A DNA stretch of 64,000 nt from Hypericibacter sp963696655 (GCA_963696655.1 CAVOLB010000130.1:1-64000); one strand, 5' to 3'. Counted from the stretch's first letter, positions 26,501 to 34,668 are shown. Made by a program: numbers and translations. Notes: generated by a model from the sequence alone, not told the origin.

Positions 26501-26898
26501 AGGCGATGGTGGATGGCTGGTACAAGAGCGGCGACATCGCGCTGATCGATTCCGACGGTTTCATCAAGATCACCGGCCGGCTCTCGCGCTTCTCGAAGAT
26601 CGCGGGCGAGATGGTGCCGCATGGAAGGATCGAGGACGCCGTCCTGACCATCCCCGGCGTGCGCGCCGCCATCGTGGTCGCCGCCCCCGACCCCGCCAAG
26701 GGCGAGCGCATCGTCGTGCTCTATGAAGGCGAGGCGACGCCCGAAGCCGTGCTCGAAGGACTGGGCGCGTCGGGCCTGCCGAAGCTCTGGCTGCCCAAGC
26801 GCGACGGCGTGCGCAAGCTCGACGCGGTGCCGGTCCTGGGCTCGGGCAAGGCCGACCTCAAGAAGGCGAAGGAAATCGCGGCGGCAGCGGCGGAGTAA
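23515..26898 (+). CDS. Three-domain LplT/PlsC/acyl-ACP synthetase fusion (Aas-like, lysophospholipid remodelling)
   Basis: 1127 aa with three modules. Residues about 1-420 are an MFS (LplT-like) transporter with GALNDNILKM and GWAGQIADRNRKDRV. About 430-620 is a glycerolipid acyltransferase with NHMSFVDG (H-x4-D, His449), FAEGSISRTG, and VIPVHLD. About 640-1127 is an AMP-forming acyl ligase with MFSSGSTGEPKG at about 777, HSFGFTG, GFGMTEMG and KSGDIALID. In enterobacteria lplT and aas are separate genes; here flipping of lysophospholipid across the inner membrane, acyl activation and re-acylation are one polypeptide, a fusion seen in other proteobacteria. The TetR gene upstream overlaps by 4 bp and probably represses it. 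Confidence 0.87.
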   Translation: MTDGNHQAGGYGALLRRRGFLALMVAQFLGALNDNILKMTVVLIATGAAGTDSAAAASFIALAGGAFILPFLLFSGWAGQIADRNRKDRVIAYVKLFETPIMLLAIPALMSGYDWAMLGSLFLISTQAAFFSPAKYGILPEILDTAQLSRGNALLEASTFLAIILGAVIGGVLFDVVSHATIGWLMVGIAVIGAFAAFHTERAPAPREKRRFSLRPSADLIPGFKAIASDRGMIMTAAGITWFWLLAAFLQMMAIRLGREDLGLGGGGTGMLQAAIAIGIGLGSLAAGRLSGPKVEPGLVPLGSIGMGAASVWLAGATGSLNAALPALAALGFFGGLFIVPLNAALQQKAPVDERGRVVACANMIGTVGILLASGLAWVMGSALHWSTSAEVLAAGIGTFIATAVAIWQVPDYLARFLLWLATHTLYRIRIEGSENVPERGPALIVCNHMSFVDGLLVGACVQRFVRFMAWSGFFKGGFGWFLRRMKVIPVSGKDAVAAIKRARAELEQGHVVCIFAEGSISRTGSTLPFKRGMELIADGLDVPVIPVHLDQVWGSIFSYKGGRFFWKWPDRLIRPVTVSFGKPLAKPSAWAARRAVLALGSDAWARRHSANDFLQIRMLKTAKRRWRKRALMDTTGRKLSFGQTAVASIILAKRLRSQMPMVGILMPASVAAALLNVGLMLAGKTPVNLNFTAGPEAMAAMIRRCGIETVITSKAFLEKAKLETPAGALYVEDLLANISKLDKLKAAAMALLLPASLIARILGGDFRTTKPPATVMFSSGSTGEPKGAVLSHKAIIANLEAVAQVLWVDRDDVIAGVLPFFHSFGFTGTLCLPLVAGIGAAYHANPLDAKAIGPLVKKSSATILLGTPTFLQTWTRAADPEDMKTLRHVVTGAEHLRPEIADAFAAKFGPRPLEGFGMTEMGPVVAVNGMDVEDGTEAQAGQKDGTVGRPVPGVAVRTVDPDTFEEVPDGTEGMLLVKGPGMMDGYIGDPKRTAEAMVDGWYKSGDIALIDSDGFIKITGRLSRFSKIAGEMVPHGRIEDAVLTIPGVRAAIVVAAPDPAKGERIVVLYEGEATPEAVLEGLGASGLPKLWLPKRDGVRKLDAVPVLGSGKADLKKAKEIAAAAAE

Positions 26899-26923
26899 AT
26901 CGGTCGAGCGCGCGGCGCTTCCT

Positions 26924-27056
26924 TATCCCCTCCCCCAGCTTTTGGGGGAGGGCAGGGAGGGGGATGACTCGGTCCAGGATGTCGTCGGGGTGCGAAGGGG
27001 CCGATACCGAGCAGCCCCCTCCCCAACCCTCCCCCAAAAGTTGGGGGAGGGGATTA
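26924..27056. repeat. Composite GC-rich inverted repeat
   Basis: Arm 26924-26963 (ATCCCCTCCCCCAGC, TTTTGGGGGAGGGCAGGGAG) and arm 27014-27056 (CCCCTCCCCAACCCTCCCC, TTGGGGGAGGGGATTAGG) are mutual reverse complements, each with its own inner hairpin. It occupies much of the 26899-27266 gap after the lipid gene. The remaining ~200 bp before nadE contain no convincing gene. Confidence 0.65.
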
Positions 27057-27266
27057 GGTCGAAGCACTTGGCGCTTTTCCTTCCGTTTCATTAATCAATT
27101 GCGACCACGCTTGCATCCCTCGCATAGCCTGCCCGCGCATTTCATAGCTGACACCGACCGCGCCTCGGCCCAATATGTGTTCCGAAGCCCTGTCGCATCG
27201 CCCCCGGCGATGACGACCGGCTTCAGCCAGATCCGTCCCCTCGGGGGATGAGAACAGGAGCCTTCC

Positions 27267-29012
27267 ATGACCGCCGCCAAAGGCGTTCTCCGCGTCGCCC
27301 TCATTCAAGCCAATCCCACCGTCGGCGCCATCGACGCCAATCTGGCGCGGGCGCTGGCCTATTGCGAGAGCCATAAGGACGCCGATCTCGTCGTCTTTCC
27401 GGAATGTTTCGCCTCGGGCTATCCGCTCGAGGATCTCGTGTTGCGCCCGGGCTTCCTCGCCCGCGTCGCGCAGGCGATCGAGGGTTTCGCAGCATCGGTG
27501 CGCAAGCTCAACGGCCCGGCGGTCCTGATCGGCGCCCCCGTCGCCGGCGCCAACCTTCCCTACAACGCGGCCCATTTCATCACGCCCGACGGCGCGGTCC
27601 GGACCATCCTCAAGACCGAGCTGCCCAACGACGACGTGTTCGACGAGCGCCGCGTCTTCGCGCAGGGCAACGATCCGCGGCCGCTGGATCTGAGCGGCTG
27701 GCGGGTCGGCGCCATGATCTGCGAGGACATGTGGCATGGCCGCGTGACCCGCGCGCTCACCGACGAGCTGGCCGACTTCCTCATCGTCATCAACGGCTCG
27801 CCCTACGAGATCGACAAGATGCCGGTGCGCCTCGCCCATGCGCGCGAGCGCGTGCGCGCCTCGGGCTGCCCGCTGATTTATCTCAACATGGTCGGCGGCC
27901 AGGACGAGCTGGTGCTGGACGGTGGCTCCTTCGTGCTCGATGAAGAGGGCGAGATCGTCGCGCAGATGCCGGCCTTCGCCGAGGCCACCCTGCGGCTCGA
28001 GCTGACGCGGAGCGGCAGCTGGGCCGAGAACGGCAAGATCGAGATCCAGAGCATCGAGCATGGGGACGGCGACATTCTCGGCGAGGTCGTCCGCTATCCC
28101 GACCGCCTCGAATCGATCTATGCCGCCTGCACGCTGGGCCTGCGCGACTATATCGAGAAGAACGGCTTCCCCCGCGCGTTCCTCGGCGTCTCCGGCGGCC
28201 TCGACAGCGCGCTGGTGGCCACGCTGGCGGTCGATGCGATCGGCGCCGATCGCGTCGTCGGCGTGATGATGCCGACCCGCTTCACCGGCAGCGAGAGCCT
28301 CGATCTCGCCAACGATCTGTTCCAGCGTCTGGGCTGCCGTCACGGGGTGGCGCCGATCGGCGCCATGTTCGATCCCTATGAAAAGACGCTCGACAGCATC
28401 GGGCCCGAGCTCATGGGCACGACCCCACCCGCCGCAGCCCGCTCCCTGACATCGGAGAATTTCCAGCCCCGCATCCGCGGCGCGCTGCTGATGGCGCTCT
28501 CCAACGCCTATGGCGGGCTCGTCCTCTCGACCGGCAACAAGTCCGAGATGTCGGTCGGCTATGCCACGCTCTATGGCGACATGTGCGGCGGCTTCAACCC
28601 GATCAAGGATCTCTACAAGACCACCGCCTTCGATCTCTGCCGCTGGCGCAACGAGAACCACCGCGACTGGATGCGCGGCGGCCAGAACCCGATCCCCCAG
28701 GGCATCATCGACCGGCCGCCGACGGCGGAGCTCAAGCCCGACCAGACCGACGAGGCCTCGCTCGGCGCCTATGAGCTGCTGGACACGATCCTGCGGCTCC
28801 TGATCGAGCATCTGCTGGCGCCCGACGAGGCGCTGCGCCAGGCCGAGCGGCAGCTCAACACCACGATCGATCCGGCCTATGTCCGGCGGATCGCAGGGCT
28901 GGTGAAGACCGCCGAATATAAGCGCCGCCAGGCGCCACCGGGCATCAAGCTCACCGGCCGTCCCTTCGGCAAGGGCTGGCGCTACCCGATGACGAACCGC
29001 GCGAGCCTCTGA
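27267..29012 (+). CDS. nadE: Glutamine-dependent NAD+ synthetase
   Basis: 581 aa. N-terminal nitrilase-like glutaminase domain (about 1-270) with the Glu-Lys-Cys triad visible in FPECFASGYPLEDL, LKTELPNDDVFDE and MICEDMWHG. C-terminal synthetase (about 290-581) has the N-type ATP PPi-ase loop GVSGGLDSAL and STGNKSEMSVGYATLYGDMCGGFNPIKDLYK. It converts deamido-NAD to NAD using glutamine nitrogen, the last step of NAD synthesis. GAACAGGAG precedes the ATG. It heads a nadE-pncB-NMNAT gene run, consistent with salvage from nicotinate. Confidence 0.95.
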   Translation: MTAAKGVLRVALIQANPTVGAIDANLARALAYCESHKDADLVVFPECFASGYPLEDLVLRPGFLARVAQAIEGFAASVRKLNGPAVLIGAPVAGANLPYNAAHFITPDGAVRTILKTELPNDDVFDERRVFAQGNDPRPLDLSGWRVGAMICEDMWHGRVTRALTDELADFLIVINGSPYEIDKMPVRLAHARERVRASGCPLIYLNMVGGQDELVLDGGSFVLDEEGEIVAQMPAFAEATLRLELTRSGSWAENGKIEIQSIEHGDGDILGEVVRYPDRLESIYAACTLGLRDYIEKNGFPRAFLGVSGGLDSALVATLAVDAIGADRVVGVMMPTRFTGSESLDLANDLFQRLGCRHGVAPIGAMFDPYEKTLDSIGPELMGTTPPAAARSLTSENFQPRIRGALLMALSNAYGGLVLSTGNKSEMSVGYATLYGDMCGGFNPIKDLYKTTAFDLCRWRNENHRDWMRGGQNPIPQGIIDRPPTAELKPDQTDEASLGAYELLDTILRLLIEHLLAPDEALRQAERQLNTTIDPAYVRRIAGLVKTAEYKRRQAPPGIKLTGRPFGKGWRYPMTNRASL

Positions 29013-29065
29013 AGCGACCTCTCGCGCAAATTTCGCATCGCGTTCGCCCCGTCGAGGATCCGTTC

Positions 29066-30373
29066 ATGCCCATCATCGATCTCGCCAAGCGCGCCTGGGA
29101 TCATAATTTCGAGCTCGATCCCGCCGTCCGCAGCCTGCTCGACACCGATTTCTACAAGCTGCTGATGCTGCTGCTGATCTGGCAGAAACATCGCGACGTG
29201 CCGGTGACTTTTTCGCTCAAGAACCGGACCCAGCGCGTCCGGCTCGCGGACGAGGTGCCGGAATCGGCCTTGCGCGCCCAGCTCGACCATGTGAAGGGCT
29301 TGCGCTTCACCAAATCCGAACTGATCTGGATCGCGGGCAACAGCTTCTATGGCCGCAAGGGCATCTTCCCCGGCGACTTCATCGACTGGCTGGGGACCTT
29401 GCGGCTGCCCGACTATCATCTCGAATCAAGGGACGGGCAGTACCGCCTCGATTTCGCCGGTTCCTGGGCCGAGGTGACGCTGTGGGAGATCTATGCGCTC
29501 GCGGTGATCGACGATCTGCGCAGCCGCACGGCGATTGCCAAGCTCGGGCGGCTCGAGATCGACATCCTCTATGCGCGCGCCAAGGCCAAGGTCTGGGAGA
29601 AGGTGTTGCGCCTGCGGCCGCTCGCGGAGCTCAACCTTTCTGATTTCGGCACGCGCCGGCGCCACAGTTTCCTCTGGCAGGAATGGGTGATCCAGGCAAT
29701 GGCCGAAGGGCTGGGGCCGAAATTCACCGGCACTTCCAACGCCTATCTCGCCATGAAGCTCGACCTCGAGGCCAAGGGCACCAACGCCCATGAGCTGCCG
29801 ATGGTCTATGCGGCGCTCGCCGGCGACGACGATGCGGCGCTGGCGGCCTCGCCCTACCAGGTTCTCGCGGACTGGCAGACGCTCTATGATGGGGCACTCC
29901 GGGTGTTCCTGCCCGACACCTATGGGACGACGGCGTTCCTCGCCAAGGCACCGGACTGGGTAGCGGACTGGACAGGCGTGCGCGTCGACAGCAAGGACCC
30001 CTTCATCGCGGGCGAGGAGATGATCGAATGGTGGCGGGCGCGCGGCCAGGACCCTGCCCGCAAGCTCATCGTCTATTCGGACGGGCTGGAGCTCGAAACG
30101 ATCGAGCAGCTTCACGCCAGGTTCTATGGGCGCGTCCAGCTCGGCTTCGGCTGGGGCACGAATCTCACCAACGACTTCCGCGGCTGCGCTCCCAATGGCG
30201 AGCATGATTTCGATGCGATCTCGCTGATCTGCAAGGTGAGCGCCGCGGCTGAACGCGGAGCGGTCAAGCTCTCCGACAATCCGAAGAAGGCGACTGGAAG
30301 CGCCGAAGACATCGCGCGCTATGCCCGCATCTTCGGCGAGCGCGGGCGCCAGCCCCATGACGTCTTCGTTTGA
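29066..30373 (+). CDS. pncB: Nicotinate phosphoribosyltransferase
   Basis: 435 aa. Opening LLDTDFYKLLMLLLIWQKH and the later DFGTRRRHSFLWQ and GTNAHELPMV are diagnostic of PncB; the His in GTNAHELPM is the residue phosphorylated by ATP in the family. It makes nicotinate mononucleotide from nicotinate and PRPP. Lies 53 bp after nadE and 17 bp before the adenylyltransferase, one transcript. Length and motifs are complete. Confidence 0.95.
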   Translation: MPIIDLAKRAWDHNFELDPAVRSLLDTDFYKLLMLLLIWQKHRDVPVTFSLKNRTQRVRLADEVPESALRAQLDHVKGLRFTKSELIWIAGNSFYGRKGIFPGDFIDWLGTLRLPDYHLESRDGQYRLDFAGSWAEVTLWEIYALAVIDDLRSRTAIAKLGRLEIDILYARAKAKVWEKVLRLRPLAELNLSDFGTRRRHSFLWQEWVIQAMAEGLGPKFTGTSNAYLAMKLDLEAKGTNAHELPMVYAALAGDDDAALAASPYQVLADWQTLYDGALRVFLPDTYGTTAFLAKAPDWVADWTGVRVDSKDPFIAGEEMIEWWRARGQDPARKLIVYSDGLELETIEQLHARFYGRVQLGFGWGTNLTNDFRGCAPNGEHDFDAISLICKVSAAAERGAVKLSDNPKKATGSAEDIARYARIFGERGRQPHDVFV

Positions 30374-30390
30374 GACGGGAGATTCAGGCT

Positions 30391-31161
30391 ATGAGCAAAG
30401 TGCGCAGCTTCGAATCTCATCCCGACGCCCGAAGCGGCCGGGTCGGCCTCATCGTCGCCGATCTCCAGACCGTCCATTGGGGCCATCTGCGGCTGATGAT
30501 GGAGATGGCCGGGAACTGCGACATCGGCATCGTCGCCATCGGCTCGACCCAGCTCCATGGCGTCGACGGCCACCCCTTCACCTTCGATGAGCGCAAGGAC
30601 ATGGTCCAGGCGATCTTCGGGCAGCCATTCAAGATCCTGCCGCTGCAGGACATCGATGCCAGCCTCGAGACCGGCGACTGGCTCAAATATGTGCTCTCGC
30701 GCATCGCCTCGGCCAGCCTGCCGGCGCCCACCGACTATTTCACCGGCTCGGCGATCGACGCGCGCTTCTACACCGACTATTTCGCGACGCTCGACGACCC
30801 CTCGATCTCGAACGGGCCGGTCCGGACCTTCTCATCGGCCAAGGCGGATCGCCGCCTCCATATCGTCGATCGCGCCAGCGCACCCAACCTCTCGGGTCGC
30901 GAGATCCGCCATCTGATCGAGGCCCGCGATCCGGAATGGCATAATTACGTCCCGGCGCGGCTTTGGAACTATGTCGAGCGGCACTACCCGCCACATCTCA
31001 GGACCGCGATCAAGACCGGCGGCGAGACGCCGGCGGATGTGCCGGTCGGCACGCGCTGGATCGCCGGGAGCGATCCGACGGTGATGGTCCTGCGCGATGA
31101 CGGGAAATGGCGGCCGCTGCGCGACCGAGGAGACGAGAAGGTCGCTTACCGACGAGGCTAG
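30391..31161 (+). CDS. NMN adenylyltransferase-like nucleotidyltransferase
   Basis: 256 aa from the ATG at 30391. Nucleotidylyltransferase motifs are intact: LQTVHWGHLRLM (HxGH) and LSGREIRHLIE (ISGxxIR-type). The fold is like archaeal/plant-type NadM/NMNAT, with a 40-residue C-terminal extension (TVMVLRDDGKWRPL). Together with pncB and nadE this supplies nicotinate-to-NAD; it would adenylylate NaMN or NMN. A second, NadR-like, NMN adenylyltransferase is at 19973, so the window holds two. Substrate preference cannot be read from sequence. Confidence 0.8.
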   Translation: MSKVRSFESHPDARSGRVGLIVADLQTVHWGHLRLMMEMAGNCDIGIVAIGSTQLHGVDGHPFTFDERKDMVQAIFGQPFKILPLQDIDASLETGDWLKYVLSRIASASLPAPTDYFTGSAIDARFYTDYFATLDDPSISNGPVRTFSSAKADRRLHIVDRASAPNLSGREIRHLIEARDPEWHNYVPARLWNYVERHYPPHLRTAIKTGGETPADVPVGTRWIAGSDPTVMVLRDDGKWRPLRDRGDEKVAYRRG

Positions 31162-31190
31162 GAGACGACGAACGCTGGTTCGGAAATTCA

Positions 31191-31299
31191 ATCCCTTCCC
31201 CCCTTGTGGGGGAAGGTTAGGAAGGGGGGTGGATCGAAGGTCGCGATTTTCGGCCCCACCCCCTCCCTTACCCTCCCCCATCAAGGGGGAGGGGATAGG
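31191..31299. repeat. Composite GC-rich inverted repeat between convergent genes
   Basis: Arms 31191-31231 and 31252-31299 are reverse complements built on GGGGGAAGG / CCTCCCCCAT blocks, each with an inner stem (TTCCCCCC TTG TGGGGGAA-like and CCCCC ATCAA GGGGG). It lies just where nadD/M-type and SDR genes converge, so it is a likely bidirectional terminator. Confidence 0.65.
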
Positions 31300-31308
31300 A
31301 AGTCGGAA

Positions 31309-32070
31309 TCAGATGAACCCGCCATTCACATGGATGACCTGCCCGGTCACATAGCTCGCGTCGCGCGAGGCCAGGAAGGCGATCACGGCCGCGACCTCGT
31401 CGGGCTCGCCGACGCGGCCCATCGGCACTTTCTTCGGATAATCCTGCCACTGGTCCTGCGACAGGAACAATTCGCCATGTTCCTTGCGAATCAGGCCGGG
31501 CACGACGCAATTGACCGTGGTGCCCGAGGGTGCCAGCTGGACGGCCAGCGCCCGCACCATCACCTCGAGCGCCGCCTTGGCCGCGCCCGAGATCGGATAG
31601 ATCGGATAGTCGTTGCGGAACACATGGCTGTTGTGGGTTCCGACCGCCACGACGCGGCCCTGCGGGGCCCGTTTCAGATCGGCCATGGCCCGTGTCACCA
31701 GCCGGTAGAAGGCGAGCGGAATCGCGTCGAAGCAGGCATCGGCGCTGGCCTGGTCGGCCTCGAAGCCGCCCATGACCGGAAAGCCGGCGACATGGATCAG
31801 GCTGTCGATGCGCCCGAAGGCGCTCATGGCGCGGTCGACGATCTGGTCGGCCGCATGCGATTCCGCGAGGTCGGCGCAGAGACCCTCCGTGACGACGCCC
31901 TTCTCCTCGAGCTCGCGCCGCAGTTTTGCGACGCCAGCCTCGTTCTCCTTCGCATGGATCAGGATGGCCGTGCCGGGCGCCGCCAGACGCCGTGCCGTCG
32001 CGGCCCCGATCCCGCTGGCCGAGCCGGTGATGACGATCGATCTCTCGATGGGCTTGGGCACGGCGCGCAC
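31309..32070 (-). CDS. SDR-family protein with altered catalytic Tyr
   Basis: 253 aa from a GTG at 32070 that abuts the aldehyde dehydrogenase stop (TAGTG). The cofactor motif TGSASGIGAAT and the NAG-equivalent HVAGFPV are present. At the active site the usual YxxxK reads SGAAK: Lys165 is in place but Ser161 occupies the Tyr position; Tyr155 and Tyr158 lie just before. Thr145 replaces the catalytic Ser. So it is either an SDR with shifted active-site Tyr or a non-classical member. It is the last gene of the left arm of the LacI regulon (with ALDH, racemase-like and DapA-like genes). Confidence 0.75.
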   Translation of the reverse strand: MRAVPKPIERSIVITGSASGIGAATARRLAAPGTAILIHAKENEAGVAKLRRELEEKGVVTEGLCADLAESHAADQIVDRAMSAFGRIDSLIHVAGFPVMGGFEADQASADACFDAIPLAFYRLVTRAMADLKRAPQGRVVAVGTHNSHVFRNDYPIYPISGAAKAALEVMVRALAVQLAPSGTTVNCVVPGLIRKEHGELFLSQDQWQDYPKKVPMGRVGEPDEVAAVIAFLASRDASYVTGQVIHVNGGFI

Positions 32071-33569
32071 TAACGCAGCTGGATCCAGATGGTCTTGGTC
32101 TCGGTGTACTGGTCATGGGCCATCAGCGACTTGTCCTTGCCGCCGAAGCCCGATTCCTTGTAGCCGCCGAAGGGCACGGTGAAATCGCCCTCGGAATAGC
32201 AGTTGATCGAGACCGTGCCGGCCCGGATGGCGCGGGCCATCTTGTGGGCGGTGTTCAGATTCTCGGTATAGAGCGACGCCGCCAGGCCGTAGCTGGTGTC
32301 GTTCGCGATTTTGATCGCCTGCTCGGCCTCGGAGAAGGTGAGGACCGACAGCACCGGCCCGAAGATCTCCTCGCGCGCGATCCGCATCGAGTTCTTGACG
32401 TTGTCGAAGATGGTCGGCTCGAAGAACCAGCCGCCGCTCTCGGGGAAGAGGCGCTTGCCGCCGAGCGCGACCCTGGCCCCCTCCTTCGTCCCGATATCCA
32501 CATAGGACATGACCTTCTCGAGATGGCGCTCCTCGATCAAGGCACCGATCTTGGTGTCGCTGCGCAAGGGGTCGCCCACGGTCCAGGACTGGAAGGCGGG
32601 CTTGAGCCGCTCGAGCAGCTCGTCCTTGATCAATTCATGCACCACGAGCCGCGAGCCGGCGCTGCAATTCTCGCCCTGGCAGAACAGGATGCCGGCCGCG
32701 ACCTGGTCGATCACCGGCTGCAGGTCCGTCACGTCGCCCATCACAATCGCCGGGCTCTTGCCGCCGCATTCGAGCACGATGCGCTTCATGTTGGAGTCGG
32801 CGGCATATTTGAGGAACAGACGCCCGATCTCGCCCGAGCCGGTGAAGCTGACGCAATCGACATCCCTATGGCGGCCGATCGCCTGTCCGGCGGTCTCACC
32901 GAAGCCCGGCACGACATTGAAGACACCGTCGGGGATGCCGGCCTCGGCTGCCAGGGCCGCCAGGCGCAGGGCCGTCAGCGGCGTCTGTTCGGCCGGCTTG
33001 ATCACCATCGAGTTGCCGCCGGCCAAGGCCGGCGCGATCTTCCACATCGCGGTGAAGATGGGGAAGTTCCAGGGCAGGACGGCACCCACCACGCCGACCG
33101 GCTCGCGCAGGATCATCGAGACCACGTCGGACGCCGTCGGCGCCACCTGGTCGTAGATCTTGTCGATCGCCTCGGCATGCCAGCGCAGGGTCTCGGCCGT
33201 GTCGGGAACATCGACATTGATCGAATCGTTGACCGGCTTGCCGCAATCGAGCGTCTCGGTGATGGCGAGCTCGGTCAGGTTCCTTTCGATGAGATCGGCG
33301 AATTTGAGCAGGATCTTCTTGCGCTCGCGCGGCGCCCGGCGCGACCAGGAGCCGGCGTCGAAGGCGCGCCGCGCCGCGGCGACCGCCAGATCGACATCGG
33401 CCTTGTCGCCCTCGGCGACTTTGGCGAGCAGCTTGCCCGTGGCCGGATTGTGGGTCTCGAACGTCTTGCCCGACTTCGCATCCACATACTTGCCGTCGAT
33501 GAAGGCGCGGGTTTCGAAGCGCAGCCTGGCGGCCGCATCATGGAAGCTGGAGACGCGCTGAACGTTCAT
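32070..33569 (-). CDS. Aldehyde dehydrogenase (NAD(P)+-dependent, PuuC-like)
   Basis: 499 aa from the ATG at 33569 (AAGGA upstream); the frame continues open to 34124 but that part overlaps the racemase-like gene out of phase. Catalytic features: Glu in VLECGGKSP, nucleophilic Cys in CQGENCSAGSR, the NAD loop SFTGSGEIGRLF, and EEIFGPVLSV. It oxidises an aldehyde to the acid. In a hydroxyproline-type pathway this position would be alpha-ketoglutarate semialdehyde dehydrogenase, though by sequence style it looks closer to PuuC/betaine-aldehyde types. It lies between the racemase-like gene and the SDR in the left arm of the LacI-controlled region. Confidence 0.88.
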   Translation of the reverse strand: MNVQRVSSFHDAAARLRFETRAFIDGKYVDAKSGKTFETHNPATGKLLAKVAEGDKADVDLAVAAARRAFDAGSWSRRAPRERKKILLKFADLIERNLTELAITETLDCGKPVNDSINVDVPDTAETLRWHAEAIDKIYDQVAPTASDVVSMILREPVGVVGAVLPWNFPIFTAMWKIAPALAGGNSMVIKPAEQTPLTALRLAALAAEAGIPDGVFNVVPGFGETAGQAIGRHRDVDCVSFTGSGEIGRLFLKYAADSNMKRIVLECGGKSPAIVMGDVTDLQPVIDQVAAGILFCQGENCSAGSRLVVHELIKDELLERLKPAFQSWTVGDPLRSDTKIGALIEERHLEKVMSYVDIGTKEGARVALGGKRLFPESGGWFFEPTIFDNVKNSMRIAREEIFGPVLSVLTFSEAEQAIKIANDTSYGLAASLYTENLNTAHKMARAIRAGTVSINCYSEGDFTVPFGGYKESGFGGKDKSLMAHDQYTETKTIWIQLR

Positions 33570-33615
33570 GGCTCGGATCCTTCGCGGGGGAATGTCGGGA
33601 GACGCGAGCGTCGCG

Positions 33616-34647
33616 TCAGTTGTTCGGCCAGGTGTCGCTGAGCCGATAGCCGGTCGGCAGCGGATCCGAAGGATCCAGCACATATTGATGGAAGGCCGTG
33701 ATCCAGGCCCGGCCCGTGATCGCACAAGTGACGCCGGCGATGCCGCCGGCCTGCGCCGTCCCCAGCACCTCGCCGATGAAGGTCGTGTCGATGATCGATT
33801 TGTGGATGAAGCGCTCGCCGGTCTTGATCTGGCCGCGGGCATGCATGATGGCAAGCCGCGCGCAGGTGCCGGTGCCGCAGGGCGAGCGGTCGATCCGGCC
33901 GGGCGAGACGATGACGGCGTTGCGCGCGGTCTTCTGTCCGTCGATCTCGCCGAGCGGCCCCGCCCAAAGCGTCTGGTTGATGGTGTGGATCTCGGGATTT
34001 TCCGGATGCACTGCGGGAATCTGCTGCGCCGCCGCGCGCTTGATCTTCTCGCCCATATCGACCAGGTCGCGCGCCTCGGAGGGCTCGATCTTGAAGCCCA
34101 GCTTCCGCGCATCGACCATGGCATAGATCATGCCGCCATAGGCGACGTCGGCCATGACGGTGCCGATTCCTTCGACCTCGACCGGGCGATCGAGCGCGAA
34201 CACGAAGGAGGGCAGGTTGTGAAAGGTGACGCTCTCGCATTTGCCGTTCCTGCAGGCGGCCTTGACCCGGACGAGCCCGCCCGGAGCCTCCAGCGTGATC
34301 TCGGTCACCGGCTCCGTCATCGGCAGGATGCCGGTCTCGAGCAGCGCCGTGACGGTGCAGATCGTGTTCGAGCCGGACATCGGCACGTAGTATTCCGACT
34401 CCATGATCACGAAGCCCGCATCGGCCTCGGGCACCGTCGGCGGCAGGACCAGGTTCACGCATTGCGTGACCTTGCCGCGCGGCTCATGAAGCAGGAACTT
34501 GCGAAGGTCGTCGCCCTCGTCCTGTAGCCAGCGCATCTTGTCGAACATGGTCTTGCCGGGGACGTCGAGCACGCCCCCGGTGATGACCTCGTTCAGCTCG
34601 CCTTCGGTATGGACGCCGACGACATTGATCATTCGGCTGAAGCGCAT
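33616..34647 (-). CDS. Proline racemase-superfamily enzyme with Ser-Cys pair (4-hydroxyproline epimerase or trans-3-hydroxyproline dehydratase type)
   Basis: 343 aa. The second active-site motif DRSPCGTGTCAR carries Cys257, but the first motif is MSGSNTIC: Ser91 stands where proline racemase has its catalytic Cys. Superfamily members with Cys-Cys act as racemases/epimerases, while Ser-Cys and Thr-Cys members include epimerases and 3-hydroxyproline dehydratases. So a hydroxyproline (or analogue) epimerase or dehydratase is expected, not plain proline racemase. GAGG precedes the ATG. It sits between a DapA-like and an aldehyde dehydrogenase gene. A paralogue with the same Ser91/Cys257 arrangement is at 43907 in the other arm. 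Confidence 0.82.
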   Translation of the reverse strand: MRFSRMINVVGVHTEGELNEVITGGVLDVPGKTMFDKMRWLQDEGDDLRKFLLHEPRGKVTQCVNLVLPPTVPEADAGFVIMESEYYVPMSGSNTICTVTALLETGILPMTEPVTEITLEAPGGLVRVKAACRNGKCESVTFHNLPSFVFALDRPVEVEGIGTVMADVAYGGMIYAMVDARKLGFKIEPSEARDLVDMGEKIKRAAAQQIPAVHPENPEIHTINQTLWAGPLGEIDGQKTARNAVIVSPGRIDRSPCGTGTCARLAIMHARGQIKTGERFIHKSIIDTTFIGEVLGTAQAGGIAGVTCAITGRAWITAFHQYVLDPSDPLPTGYRLSDTWPNN

Positions 34648-34668
34648 GGGAGCAACCTCTCGACAGGT

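Noticed and set aside
23401..26622. Very long minus-strand open frame (1073 codons) opposite the lipid gene
   Set aside because: Antisense shadow in high-GC DNA; low complexity His/Arg/Asp-rich composition and no domain, whereas the plus strand encodes a recognisable three-domain protein.
27057..27180. Possible short minus-strand coding end before nadE (frame containing AMRGMQAWSQLINE)
   Set aside because: It looks protein-like for about 20 residues, but has no credible start and the frame continues as nadE antisense, so I left it out.
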